Source: DAIOEK01 sp963828285
Lineage (GTDB): Bacteria > Chloroflexota > Anaerolineae > Anaerolineales > Anaerolineaceae
DNA: 64,000 nt
Direction of reading: 5' to 3'
Assembly (NCBI GenBank): GCA_963828285.1
Contig: CAWHEB010000002.1
Span: forward strand, 310,001 to 374,000
Part shown: in pieces, positions 17,839-27,618 of the stretch
Layout of the letters: each line of letters starts with the position of its first letter
Numbering within the stretch: the first letter of the stretch is position 1
The notes under the pieces: model-generated
Seen by the model: the letters and a program-made list of their open reading frames with translations, nothing else
Told to the model about the DNA's origin: nothing
The model's database searches: none
Position numbers and translations under genes: made by a program

Positions 17839-19200
17839 TTGTCGATCAGAATTACATTTGAAAATATCTTAAATAAAATCCTTCCCGAAAAATCAGTACG
17901 TGAAATATTAGTCAGAGAAGGTACTCCAACAACCTTGATCAAGGTTTTCTTTATCTTCTTTTACTTTATTTCAAGTATTGTCTTTGTCAGGGTCATGGGA
18001 TCAACCAATTATGGTTTATTCAGTCATGTAACAGCCATTATTGATATTTTGCGTATGCCTGTTGAATTTGGTTTGCCAGTTTTGATAATTCGAGAGACTG
18101 CCAGGAATATCGCAGATAAGCAATGGGGGCTAGTCAGGGGTGTGTGGGTTTGGGCTTCAAGATTCATTGTCATATCTTCGATAATCATCCTTATATTTTA
18201 TCTACTGGTTTACTGGTTATGGGGGAATCTGATCAGTCAGGAATATTCGAACACTTTATTGTGGGGAATTGTTCTGATCCCATTCTTGGCATATAACAGT
18301 TTAAGGGGTGGACAATTAAAAGGGCTAAAGAAAATCGTTCTGAGTCAACTTCCGGAACAGGCAATTATTCCTTCGCTTCAGATAACCTTAATGATTCTTT
18401 ATGCTTTACTTTTTAAATCAAAAATTGATACTGTAACCGCAATAGTAATCTACGTGATTTCAGGAGTCATAGCTTTTTTTGTTGGAATCTGGTTATTGAA
18501 GAAAAACACCTTGCCCGAAATAAAGGCAGCAATCCCTCAGAAAAAAACCAGAACATGGTTCATAAGTACCTTGAACTTGGCTGGAATTAATGGACTAAAT
18601 TTAATTAACAAACAAATAAGTATCATTATTGTTGGTTTACTGGTGAATAACGCTTCCGAAATCGGTTATTACAAAGTCGCCATTAATTTCTCAATATTAG
18701 CCTCAATGGGATTACAAGTTGTTAACTCATTGTTCGCACCACGCTTTGCGGAATCATTCATTAAAAATCAAAAAGATGAAATGCAAAAAATGGCGACTCT
18801 GAGCGCAAGAGTGGTTCTAATATTCAATCTGGTTGTCACCACATTATTATTCTTGTTTGGTAAATGGATTTTATCCATTGCATACGGTAAAGAGTATACA
18901 GCAGCTTATATACCTATGTTAATTCTGCTTGGCGGACAATTTATTAATTCTGCCACAGGATCAGTTGCCAATTTACTAAACATGACTCAAAAAGAAAATC
19001 TCACGATCAAAGGAGTTGCAGTAGGTACTGTATTAAATTTGGGATTAAATTTGGTCTTATCACCCTCTCTTGGAATCATAGGTGGAGCAATAGCTACATC
19101 TATCTCAATGATAACCTTAAATGTTATTTTGTATTTTCTAGTAAAAAAGGAATTGGGAATAAGGAGTTTGGCAATCTCGTTTACTAGGAATGTTCATTGA
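17839..19200 (+). CDS. Oligosaccharide flippase (Wzx-like), MATE/MVF superfamily
   Basis: Polytopic membrane protein, 453 residues with about 12-14 hydrophobic segments, expected to flip lipid-linked oligosaccharide across the membrane. Family-typical sequence: VRVMGSTNYGLFSHVTAI in the first helices, SLRGGQLKGLKKIVLSQLPE, NLVLSPSLGIIGGAIATSIS near the end. The start appears to be TTG 17839, since no ATG is in frame upstream of the conserved region. Central to the surface polysaccharide island. Confidence 0.85.
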   Translation: MSIRITFENILNKILPEKSVREILVREGTPTTLIKVFFIFFYFISSIVFVRVMGSTNYGLFSHVTAIIDILRMPVEFGLPVLIIRETARNIADKQWGLVRGVWVWASRFIVISSIIILIFYLLVYWLWGNLISQEYSNTLLWGIVLIPFLAYNSLRGGQLKGLKKIVLSQLPEQAIIPSLQITLMILYALLFKSKIDTVTAIVIYVISGVIAFFVGIWLLKKNTLPEIKAAIPQKKTRTWFISTLNLAGINGLNLINKQISIIIVGLLVNNASEIGYYKVAINFSILASMGLQVVNSLFAPRFAESFIKNQKDEMQKMATLSARVVLIFNLVVTTLLFLFGKWILSIAYGKEYTAAYIPMLILLGGQFINSATGSVANLLNMTQKENLTIKGVAVGTVLNLGLNLVLSPSLGIIGGAIATSISMITLNVILYFLVKKELGIRSLAISFTRNVH

Positions 19201-19319
19201 CATAAATGATAAAACAATATTGAACATTTTATTACTTGACTCAATATTAATTACATCGATTCACCCTTGCTTGATTAATTAATCTGCTTTAATGGATAGG
19301 CAATACTCTATTTCTAATT

Positions 19320-20412
19320 TGTACTACTAGGCATCACTCCTAACTATTCTTAAAGAATGATAGAATGACAAAGGAGAGTAAACATGAATGCAGACGAGAA
19401 CGTAGCTAGGCAGAAGTTGAGTGTGCTGGAATTAGCGCAGTCATTAGGGAATGTGAGTGAAGCTTGTAAGATCAAAGACGTGTCCAGAACCCAGTTCTAC
19501 GAATACAAGCGGAGGTTTCAGACACATGGATTGGAAGGTTTAAAAGATTTACCCCCAATTCACAAAAGCCACCCATTCACAACGCCACCAGAAGAAGTTG
19601 AAAAATTATTGGCAGTCAGCCTGGATCACCCTACTTGAGGATGCGTGAAATTGAGCAGTATGCTTAAACTTGAGGGGATTACAATCTGTTCACCCACGGT
19701 CCAAAACATTTTGATAAAGCATGGCATGGCCAGCCGGGTTGAAAGATAGTTGAAACTTGAAGAAAAAGCAGCACAACACGCAATAGAATTAACCTCTGAA
19801 CAAGTAACTCAAATTGAAAAGGCCAATCCATGCTTCAAAGAAAGGCACATTGAGAGCAACAAACCAGGTGAATTGCTCTCAGAGGACACTTTTTACCTGG
19901 GAGTACTGAAAGGGGTTGGCAGAGTCTACCTGCACGCCGTGGTGGACACTTACGGCAGTTATGCCTTTGGCTTTTTACGCACTTCCAAGCAGCCAGAAGC
20001 CGCGTGGCGGTTTTGCATAATAATGCCTTACCTTTTTATGAAGATCTTGGTTTTGAGGTTACTGTCGTGATCACTGATAATGGCAGGGAGTTTTGTGGCA
20101 AAGAAACCCATCCCTATGAACTTTATTTATCCCTCAACGACATTGAGCATCGAACAATCAAAGTGCGCCACCCACAGACAAATGGTTTTGTTGAGCGATT
20201 CAACAGGACAGTATTGGATGAATTTTTCAGGACAGCCTTTCGTACCAAGTTCTATGAATCTGTTAAATCTCTTCAGGAGGATCTAGATAAATGGCTGACC
20301 CATTACAATACAGAACGGCCACACCAGGGCTATCGCAATATGGGTCGCCGTCCAATGGATACAATTAGTTTGTTTGTGAAGAGAGATGCAAAGAGAGATT
20401 CCTAGTAATACA
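19320..20412 (+). mobile_element. IS481-family insertion sequence, inactivated
   Basis: 1,093 bp, typical of the family. Left end TGTACTACTAGGCATCACTC (19320-19339) matches the reverse complement of the right end (20393-20412, TGTATTACTAGGAATCTCTC) at 17 of 20 positions; ends are TGT...ACA. The transposase stop codon falls inside the right repeat, as often seen in this family. No target duplication could be recognised in the flanks. Confidence 0.85.
19384..20405 (+). pseudogene. IS481-family transposase, two nonsense codons and one frameshift
   Basis: N-terminal helix-turn-helix (SVLELAQSLGNVSEACKIKD) and an rve-type DDE domain (VITDNGREFCGKE, VRHPQTNGFVERFNRT, YNTERPHQGYRNMGRRP). In-frame TGA at 19636 and TAG at 19747 both sit where the family has Trp (DHPT-W-GC and ER-W-LKLE), so each is a single G-to-A change of TGG. 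A frameshift lies near 20010 between KQPEAA and AVLHNNALPF. Unlike the homopolymer indels elsewhere, the substitutions indicate true decay. Confidence 0.88.
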
Positions 20413-20459
20413 CGGCAGATCACAAGAGATGATCGTTTACAATTCCACAGGGTCATGAT

Positions 20460-22517
20460 TTATTTCACAGGGACAGTACATCCATCCCAGGCGGATAATG
20501 CCAGAAGGTCATTCTCGTTCAAACCCATCCAGGGAGTGTACTGTGTGGTCAGTTTTTGCTGAAATTTCCGGGTAAAGTCTTTCTGCAATTTTGACAGATA
20601 CTCAGACGTTCCCTCACCCAGGCAGGTTTCTATCTGGCTGTTATCAGTCGAAATCACTGCCAGGTCGATCTGATAGATGGTGAACCCATCCAGTTCGGCG
20701 AGTTTTTGATATCCGGCATGGTCTTCAAAATATCGATTTATGAATTGGACGGAAGGGGAAATGATCAAATGCGTGATCTGATCCTCGACCAGATGTGCTT
20801 TCAGGTCAGGATAAGATAATCCCAGTAGGTAATCTCGCGGGGTAATTGGGATCGGTAATACCATGATTTATCCATAAGAATATATACGGTGGTTTGCATG
20901 CCTCTGCAGGGTGAAAAGACTTTTCGCCTCGGCAGTACTCAAGCGAATATACAATTCTGTTTCCTGATGTGGAAATATGAAGTCTATTGTCATCCCGATC
21001 GGGTATCAAGAATTGATCGGTCAATTGAGTATTTTCATTCACCCATTTTGCCAACGTCGTGTAATTTTGATATAACGTTGGTAATGGTTGATTTTTTGAA
21101 AGACTGGTAAGTGGGAGTGGAATTCATCGTTAATTGAATCATCGATCAATAATAGAACAATGGACGACTGAATAGTATGGTCAATTATCGTATTACGAGT
21201 GAGGGTGATCTGTCCGATCACAGAAGCCAAGATCATGATCAATGTTATATAAAGAAACATATACTGTCTTGATCCATAGTTGACAATAATACTGTTTGGT
21301 AGCATTGTACAAAATAAAATCAAGCTGCTTAAAATGAGAAATTCTGACAATTTTTTGTTCTTTATTAGCCTGTATATAAAGACCAATATTGCGGGGATAA
21401 AAAGAAATGCATAACTGATGTACCCAGCAATATCATGGTTCCATAAACGGTTTATGATCCCGATGATCGAAGTACTGCGATCAACACTTTTTGGGGTACT
21501 GTCTCCACCTAATCCATTCAACAAAGCATTGGGGATATCGGAAAGGAATTTTACGATTTGATAAAAATCGCCAAATATCTGGCCGGTCGATCCACCAGAA
21601 TTGTAGACATAAAGCATCCAACCGGATATGAACAATAAAAAAATCAGGTAGAACAATCCAACCCGTATAGCAGTCTTTTTATTGCGATATTGCTTGAAGA
21701 ATAGCCATATCAACATAGGGATGGGTCCTAAAAACAGGGCAGATTGTTTTGTGAGGTAAGCAATCCCCAACATTGCTCCAGAAATAATAAATGGGAATAC
21801 TGAACCATTGCCGTTAAAAGCTTTCCAAATGAACCAAAGGGTTAGCAGAGTAAAGCAAATCAATAGACTATCTGTAAGGATATATTCGTAAATATTTGAG
21901 ATCTCAAATAAAGAGGCTATCAGGACGGCAGCAAACATGCCCGTTCTTCGATTGTATAATTCTGATCCCCAAAAATAAATGATCAGGATTGTAGATGCCC
22001 AAAAGAATCGTACCAGGATGATTGCTGAAAGTGTGGAATATCCCAATAGGTTATAAGCGATTGTTAAAAAGATGGGAAATATCGGTCCACGATAGATTGC
22101 AGGGGAAAGATCAGGGTTGACGTATCCATTCCCGAAATACAGATTTTTCGCCAGCGACAAATAATAAGCAGTATCCGGTGGGTCATGTTTTTGTGGTGCC
22201 GGCCAGACAAAAAGGGCAATAATAACAATAACCGGAACAATCCAAAGAAAAGAATATGGGTTCAACTTTTCCGGACTTGGCTGAGAACCAGACTTCAGCC
22301 ATTGTATAAATCGCTGGTATATTTCTGGGAGAGTGAATTTAATTTCCAAAATGGGTAAAAGAACAAGGATTGCTCCGGTGAAAATAATTCCAATCTGGAA
22401 CCATCCCAGAGTTGTAGGTTTACCTCGAATTGTATCGAAAAATAATCCGCCAAACAGCAGAATGATCCCGAATATCAAGATGATGTAAAGAAATATTTTC
22501 TTATTCAAATTAATCAT
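20460..22517 (-). CDS. GT39-type membrane glycosyltransferase (ArnT/PMT-like), frame-interrupted
   Basis: Polyprenyl-phosphate-sugar-dependent glycosyltransferase, about 685 residues when joined. After two N-terminal helices comes the catalytic loop HDPPDTAYYLSLAKNLYFGN with PDLSPAIYRGPIFPIFL, then about ten further membrane helices and a soluble C-terminal region. The main frame ends at 21039 (TRRWQNG); the next segment (LAKWVNENTQLTDQFLIPDR, to about 20860) and the last (VLPIPITPRDYLLGLSYPDL to the stop at 20460) are in other frames, so two single-base shifts interrupt the C-terminal domain. The N-terminal and catalytic parts are unbroken. Confidence 0.8.
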
Positions 22518-22618
22518 ACCATCAACTTTAGAACAAAACCTCTCGCAGAGTGGAAAAGAGCTACCTTCTTTGGGAAAAAATCAAAATGGTTATTTTTGGA
22601 GTTTTGAATAACCGAAGA

Positions 22619-23579
22619 TTATTCAAAATATTTTTTTCGCTTCTCAAAATACAAAATTTGTTCCTGGGTAGATCGTAATCTTACAAACATATCGGCAAAT
22701 AATCCTACAATCCATAGAAGTAGGCCAAGTGTAACCAGATAGATCCCGATAAAACCAACAAATTTATATGGAGTAAACGTGCTGGTTAGGATAAAATGTA
22801 TGCCGACAAACAAACAGCAAATAACTCCAATAATAAAAGGGATTGAACCCAAGGTACTAAAGAATCGCATTGGTTTGTAATCACGGTAGGATCGGAGGAT
22901 GATCTTGAGAGTATTCACCATATATCGGAGAATGCTGTACGAAATCCTGGATTTCCGTTCAGGATAATAGTTCACGTGAACCGGGACCATCTTAATCCGA
23001 AGGTCTTTTAATGCCAGATCAATAAAGGTTTCCTGTGTATATGTAAATTTTCCAATGAGGTTCAATCGCAATAGTGCTTCTTTGGAATATGCCCGAAAAC
23101 CGCATGCCACATCAGGATACTCCTTTTCGATGAGGATGCTAATCAATTTTGCCATTTGCCGGTTTCCCCAGAATAACAATGGGGACATGTTCTCAGGTTT
23201 CTTCAGGTGACCATTTCCATCCGAAAATCGGTCCCCGGAAACAAAATCCGCTTCATTGTTTAAGATCGGTTCAATTAACTTGGGTATATCGAGGTAGAGA
23301 ATTGGCCATCAGCGTCAATATTCACCATGATATCAGCTCTCATCCGCAATGCCGCATCCAGCCCTGTATGGAAAGCTCTGCCAACCCCCTGATTTTGTAG
23401 ATGGGAGATCACACGGCACCTGCTTTTCGTGCTAGTTGGGCAGTTGCATCAGTGGATCCATCATCAACCACCAAGACTTGCACATCCACATCATTTTCAT
23501 ACTTTTTGGGAATGGATCGAACCACCTTCTGAATGGTATCAGCTTCATTTAATGCAGGAATGATGACAATTAGTTTCAT
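22619..23579 (-). CDS. GT2 polyprenyl-phosphate glycosyltransferase, frame-interrupted
   Basis: DPM1/GtrB-like enzyme that makes a polyprenyl-phosphate sugar, the donor type used by GT39 proteins such as its downstream neighbour. Translating from ATG 23579: MKLIVIIPALNEADTIQKVV, QVLVVDDGSTDATAQ, then a shift near 23407, QNQGVGRAFHTGLDAAL and NIDADGQF, another shift near 23300, then a clean 189-residue C-terminal part with ACGFRAYSKEALLRLN and two membrane helices (FIIGVICCLFVGIHF; FVGFIGIYLVTLGLLLWIVG). Full protein about 320 residues. Pairing with the GT39 gene suggests the two act in sequence. Confidence 0.82.
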
Positions 23580-23852
23580 AAGATCCCTTTGCTCGAATAC
23601 GACAAACGCTCACAGATATGCTTATTTTATCGTATATCGTAATGATCAATCTGTATACTAGTCGTTGATTGACCAGGTCTTTTAATCGGATGATGGAACG
23701 AGAAGATGGGTATTAATAAACGAACCAGATCAGGCTGATAAGCTGTTTTTCAAAAACCTATCATGATAAAGATTCTTGAAATCTGATCTGGGACGTGCTG
23801 AAATTCGGGTTTGCATAATTAACTACTGAAAAACTCCGATCACAACGGGGAT
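23580..23852. other. Intergenic region with long-armed inverted repeat
   Basis: No gene seen. CCAGATCAG near 23726 is complementary to CTGATCTGG near 23783 with about 50 bases between; it might form part of a terminator for the converging end of folD transcription, but no T run is evident. Confidence 0.35.
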
Positions 23853-24728
23853 TTATCCTGCCATCTTTGCTCCTTTTAGGGTGTTCCGCATGAGCATGGC
23901 TATCGTCATCGGACCGACTCCACCTGGGACTGGAGTAATCCATGATGCGACTTCCTTCACCTCATCAAAATCCACATCTCCGACCATCCGGTACCCTTTG
24001 GGTTTACTTGCATCTTCCACCCGGTTGATACCAACATCGATCACCACTGCACCCGGTTTCACCCAATCGCCTTTGACAAAATCAGCTTTCCCGATGGCGG
24101 CGATCAAAACATCTGCGGACCGGACGACATCCTTGAGGTTTTTCGTCCGCGAATGACAAATGGTGACGGTGGCATTGGCTCTGACTAACAGAAGAGCAAC
24201 AGGCATACCTACAATATTCGAACGCCCAAGCACAACTGCATTTGCACCTTCCAGCTTTACTCCGGCTTCCTCCAACAAGACCATGCAACCATTCGGGGTA
24301 CATGGAACAAACAGGGGATCACGTCCTTTTTGGGCTAATCTGCCGATATTGATCGGATGAAAACCATCCACATCCTTTTCGATCTTGATCTCCCGCAGTA
24401 CTCTTTCTTCATCCAATCCGGCTGGAAGGGGAAGTTGGACCAAAATCCCATTTACTTTGGGGTCAGCATTAAGTTTACGAACCAGGTTTTCCAGGTCTTC
24501 CTGGGAAGTATCCGCGGGAAGATCATAGCCAAAGGATTGGATACCCAGAAGTGCACAGGCTTTCTGTTTGGATTTCACGTAAGATTGCGAAGCGGGATTT
24601 TCACCAACCAATACTGTTGCCAGACCAGGCGGATTGTGACCCGCAGCAACCCACGCTGCCACTTCTTCTTTAACCTGTGATTTCACCCGGTCGGAGATCA
24701 TTACGCCATCAATAATTTGTGCAGTCAT
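23853..24728 (-). CDS. folD: Methylenetetrahydrofolate dehydrogenase/cyclohydrolase
   Basis: Bifunctional C1 enzyme interconverting methylene-, methenyl- and formyl-tetrahydrofolate with NADP. 291 residues from ATG 24728, which follows GGGAGGA; a longer upstream start would bury this site. Motifs: SYVKSKQKACALLGI (catalytic Lys), GILVQLPLPAGLDE, FVPCTPNGCMVLLE, VVLGRSNIVGMPVALLL (nucleotide binding) and the C-terminal PVPGGVGPMTIAMLM. Divergent from ugd with about 100 bases between. Confidence 0.95.
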   Translation of the reverse strand: MTAQIIDGVMISDRVKSQVKEEVAAWVAAGHNPPGLATVLVGENPASQSYVKSKQKACALLGIQSFGYDLPADTSQEDLENLVRKLNADPKVNGILVQLPLPAGLDEERVLREIKIEKDVDGFHPINIGRLAQKGRDPLFVPCTPNGCMVLLEEAGVKLEGANAVVLGRSNIVGMPVALLLVRANATVTICHSRTKNLKDVVRSADVLIAAIGKADFVKGDWVKPGAVVIDVGINRVEDASKPKGYRMVGDVDFDEVKEVASWITPVPGGVGPMTIAMLMRNTLKGAKMAG

Positions 24729-24826
24729 ACGTCCTCCCATTAAAATTACGACGATTTTTCTCTCTAATATTCTATGATAACATTGAAGTATTGAGTGAAC
24801 AAATCTAACCATTCGGAGATTCTTTC

Positions 24827-26140
24827 ATGGCGAATATCTGTGTAGTGGGTACAGGTTATGTTGGTTTGGTAACCGGAACATGTTTTGCGGATCTTGGAAA
24901 TCGGGTTGTATGCCTGGATATTGATCCGGATCGAATTGAAAAACTTCACCAGGGCATCATGCCTATTTATGAACCTGGATTGGAACAGGTCGTCAGTCAA
25001 AATGTTAAAGCAGGGAGACTGACTTTTACTACAGATTACAAAGAAGCACTTAAAGACGCCAGTTTTGCCTTCATCGCCGTGGGGACTCCCTCAGGTGTTG
25101 ACGGTGAAGCAGATCTGCAATACGTCCGTTCAGCCGCAGAAGCGATCGCCGATCTGGTCGATCAACCTATCGTTGTTGTCAATAAATCCACAGTCCCGGT
25201 CGGAACCGGAGATTGGGTTGCGGACATTATTAACAAACGCCGCTCTGGCAAACCGCTTGAATTCCATGTGGTCTCCAATCCGGAATTCCTTCGGGAAGGG
25301 TCTGCGATCAACGACTTCATGTATCCCGACCGCGTTGTGCTGGGATCGGTGGATCCTGCCGGCGCTGAAACAGTCTCACATCTGTATGCACCTCTCCGCT
25401 GCCCGATCCTCATCACGGACCTGCGTACCGCCGAAATGATCAAATATGCCTCAAATGCATTCCTGGCAACCCGTATCTCTTTCATCAATGAGATCGCGAA
25501 TATTTGCGAAGAATTGGGTGCAGATGTGACTTTGGTCGCAAAAGGGATGGGACTGGATAAAAGGATTGGTCCATCCTTCCTGGATGCGGGTTTGGGTTGG
25601 GGCGGCAGTTGCTTCCCTAAAGATGTCCGCGCTCTGGCGCACATGGCGGTTCTGCATGGTTCCCATCCCCAGCTTCTTCAGGCTGTCATGGATATTAATC
25701 GCAATCAACGCCGCCGCGCGATAGTAAAATTACGAAAGATTTTAGGCAAGTTGGATGGGAAAGTGATCTGTGTTCTGGGTTTGTCTTTCAAACCCAATAC
25801 GGATGATATCCGCGACGCGCCAGCCATCGAGATGATCCACCTTCTGGAAAATGAAGGCGCATCTGTCCAGGCATATGATCCCCAAGCAATGGAGTTGGTC
25901 TCAAAAATGGATAAACGTACCCACCTGTGCAAGACAGCTTATGAGGCTGCTGAAGGAGCGGACGCATTAATTCTGGCCACCGAATGGAATGAATTTAAAC
26001 AACTGGACTTTGCCAGGATCAAATCCCTGATGAAGCAGGCAGTATTGATCGATGGTAGAAATTTGTACGATCCCACTGTGATGAAGCAATTAGGATTTAC
26101 ATACCGTGGTGTCGGCAGAGGCAATGTAGAAGAAAGCTAA
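24827..26140 (+). CDS. ugd: UDP-glucose 6-dehydrogenase
   Basis: Oxidises UDP-glucose (or a relative) twice to the uronate using NAD; supplies UDP-glucuronate for polysaccharides. 437 residues. Rossmann motif CVVGTGYVGLVTGTCFADLG at the start, VVNKSTVPVGT and SNPEFLREGSAI, catalytic cysteine in GLGWGGSCFPKDVRAL (about residue 263), and C-terminal domain VLGLSFKPNTDDIRDAP. Single-gene unit with its own terminator, beside the polysaccharide island that probably uses its product. Confidence 0.95.
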   Translation: MANICVVGTGYVGLVTGTCFADLGNRVVCLDIDPDRIEKLHQGIMPIYEPGLEQVVSQNVKAGRLTFTTDYKEALKDASFAFIAVGTPSGVDGEADLQYVRSAAEAIADLVDQPIVVVNKSTVPVGTGDWVADIINKRRSGKPLEFHVVSNPEFLREGSAINDFMYPDRVVLGSVDPAGAETVSHLYAPLRCPILITDLRTAEMIKYASNAFLATRISFINEIANICEELGADVTLVAKGMGLDKRIGPSFLDAGLGWGGSCFPKDVRALAHMAVLHGSHPQLLQAVMDINRNQRRRAIVKLRKILGKLDGKVICVLGLSFKPNTDDIRDAPAIEMIHLLENEGASVQAYDPQAMELVSKMDKRTHLCKTAYEAAEGADALILATEWNEFKQLDFARIKSLMKQAVLIDGRNLYDPTVMKQLGFTYRGVGRGNVEES

Positions 26141-26158
26141 TCCCCTGGGTGTTTTCTC

Positions 26159-26187
26159 AAAGGCGGACTTTCCAGTCCGCCTTTTTT
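26159..26187 (+). terminator. Rho-independent terminator after ugd
   Basis: GGCGGAC (26162-26168) pairs with GTCCGCC (26175-26181), loop TTTCCA, followed by TTTTTT. Confidence 0.9.
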
Positions 26188-26300
26188 GATTAAATTTACT
26201 CGATTTCTGTGATGGTTTTGAGACAGGTTTCTATGCCTGGATTCCATGCCCTCCTACGTTGCCTTGTCAATTATCCGGCTGTACGGTATGCTTACCATAT

Positions 26301-26394
26301 GGGAGTGGTAGGGTTCCGGTGGGTTCCCCGGTCTTCAAAACCGGTGGCGGGTCGCGTTGCGGGCCGCGGTGGGTTCGACTCCCATCCACTCCCG
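26301..26394 (+). tRNA. selC: tRNA-Sec (anticodon UCA)
   Basis: 94-base tRNA with an 8-bp acceptor stem (GGGAGTGG with CCACTCCC), anticodon stem CCGGT/ACCGG and loop CTTCAAA giving UCA, a very long GC-rich variable arm (about 26345-26369), and T arm GTGGGTTCGACTCCCAT. The long acceptor, extended D arm and large variable arm are diagnostic of bacterial selenocysteine tRNA. CCA is not encoded. No selA, selB, selD or selenoprotein gene is seen in this window. The genome therefore probably makes selenoproteins. Confidence 0.93.
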
Positions 26395-26421
26395 CCTCGA
26401 TGAACTAACCTATGGCAAACT

Positions 26422-27618
26422 ATGGAAAAAGAAATACTTAGCTCCATCCTATCTCGTTACTTCTATATAGAAAGCATAACCGAGTCCACTGAACGGGGAA
26501 AACCCCTGACCCGTTTTACTGGCAGATTCACCACTCAGGACACCGAAGAAGCTCATAACTATTATATGGAGAGCCTCGAACCAGCAGGTTTGACTCCACT
26601 TTTCCGTTTGGAAGACAAACAACCAGTTATTTACGTGATCCAGGGAATACCCGAAGGGAAACCCGGGAAAGTATGGCTGAACATCCTTTTAGCGGTTCTC
26701 ACCTTTTTCTCGGTTCTACTATCAGGATCGCTCTATACTCTTGGCAGTGAACCTGTCTCCGGGGAGAACCTGTTTAGAACTGTTTTATCAGGTATCTGGA
26801 AAGGATGGCCATTTGCTGTATCCCTGTTAGCCATTCTTGCCTCCCATGAATTCGGACATTATTTCGCTGGTCGGTACCATAAGACCAAGGTCACCCTGCC
26901 GTTCTTCATCCCATTCCCTTTTAGTACATTTGGTACTTTGGGAGCCTTCATCCAGATGAAGAGTGTTCCACGCAACCGAAACCACCTGTTAGATATCGGT
27001 ATTGCTGGTCCGCTTGCCGGCTTGGTGGTTGCCATCCCAGTTCTGATACTTGGTCTAACTTTATCCAAGGTGGATCTGATCCCTTCCACAATCGCACCGG
27101 GAACCGGTTTTCAGATCGAAGGCAATTCGATCGTTTACCTTTTTTTGAAGTATCTGGTCAAGGGTCAATTACTGCCCTCGCCTGTGGATTTTCAAAATCT
27201 GCCGCCGTTCCTGTATTGGATTAGATATTTCTTTACCGGCAGTCCGTTTCCTTTCGGCGGAACCGATGTGATGCTCCACCCAGTCGCCTGGGCAGGCTGG
27301 GCTGGATTACTGGTTACCGCTCTGAATTTGCTCCCAGCCGGACAGCTCGATGGTGGTCACAACATCTATGTTTTACTCGGAAGAAAAGGGACTCTCATCC
27401 TACGTCCGCTGATCATAGGAATGCTTGCTCTGCTTGGTTTTGCATGGAATGGGTGGTGGTTGTGGGCTGTCCTTATCTTCTTCCTCGGCGGATCGTCTGC
27501 AGAACCATTAGACCAGATCAGTCCTTTGTCTTCGAAACGTAAGCTGTTAGCCGTTTTTATGTTGATCTTGTTCGTCTTGTTATTCACTCCAGTCCCATTG
27601 AAGATCGTCGGTGCTTAA
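26422..27618 (+). CDS. M50-family membrane metalloprotease (site-2 protease-like)
   Basis: Intramembrane zinc protease, 398 residues. About 80 soluble residues precede the first helix; the zinc motif is ASHEFGHYFAG (HExxH, about residue 148) and the third ligand lies in NLLPAGQLDGGHNIY (about 305-319). Six or more hydrophobic segments. Family members with a similar soluble N-terminus (EGY-like) are known. Starts 27 bases after tRNA-Sec and is immediately followed, with no gap, by the lipoprotein gene, so these are likely one transcript. Confidence 0.88.
   Translation: MEKEILSSILSRYFYIESITESTERGKPLTRFTGRFTTQDTEEAHNYYMESLEPAGLTPLFRLEDKQPVIYVIQGIPEGKPGKVWLNILLAVLTFFSVLLSGSLYTLGSEPVSGENLFRTVLSGIWKGWPFAVSLLAILASHEFGHYFAGRYHKTKVTLPFFIPFPFSTFGTLGAFIQMKSVPRNRNHLLDIGIAGPLAGLVVAIPVLILGLTLSKVDLIPSTIAPGTGFQIEGNSIVYLFLKYLVKGQLLPSPVDFQNLPPFLYWIRYFFTGSPFPFGGTDVMLHPVAWAGWAGLLVTALNLLPAGQLDGGHNIYVLLGRKGTLILRPLIIGMLALLGFAWNGWWLWAVLIFFLGGSSAEPLDQISPLSSKRKLLAVFMLILFVLLFTPVPLKIVGA

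Noticed and set aside
19636..19638. In-frame TGA as a selenocysteine codon, given tRNA-Sec in the window
   Set aside because: The family has Trp here, a second in-frame stop (TAG) and a frameshift follow, and the gene is a transposase relic.
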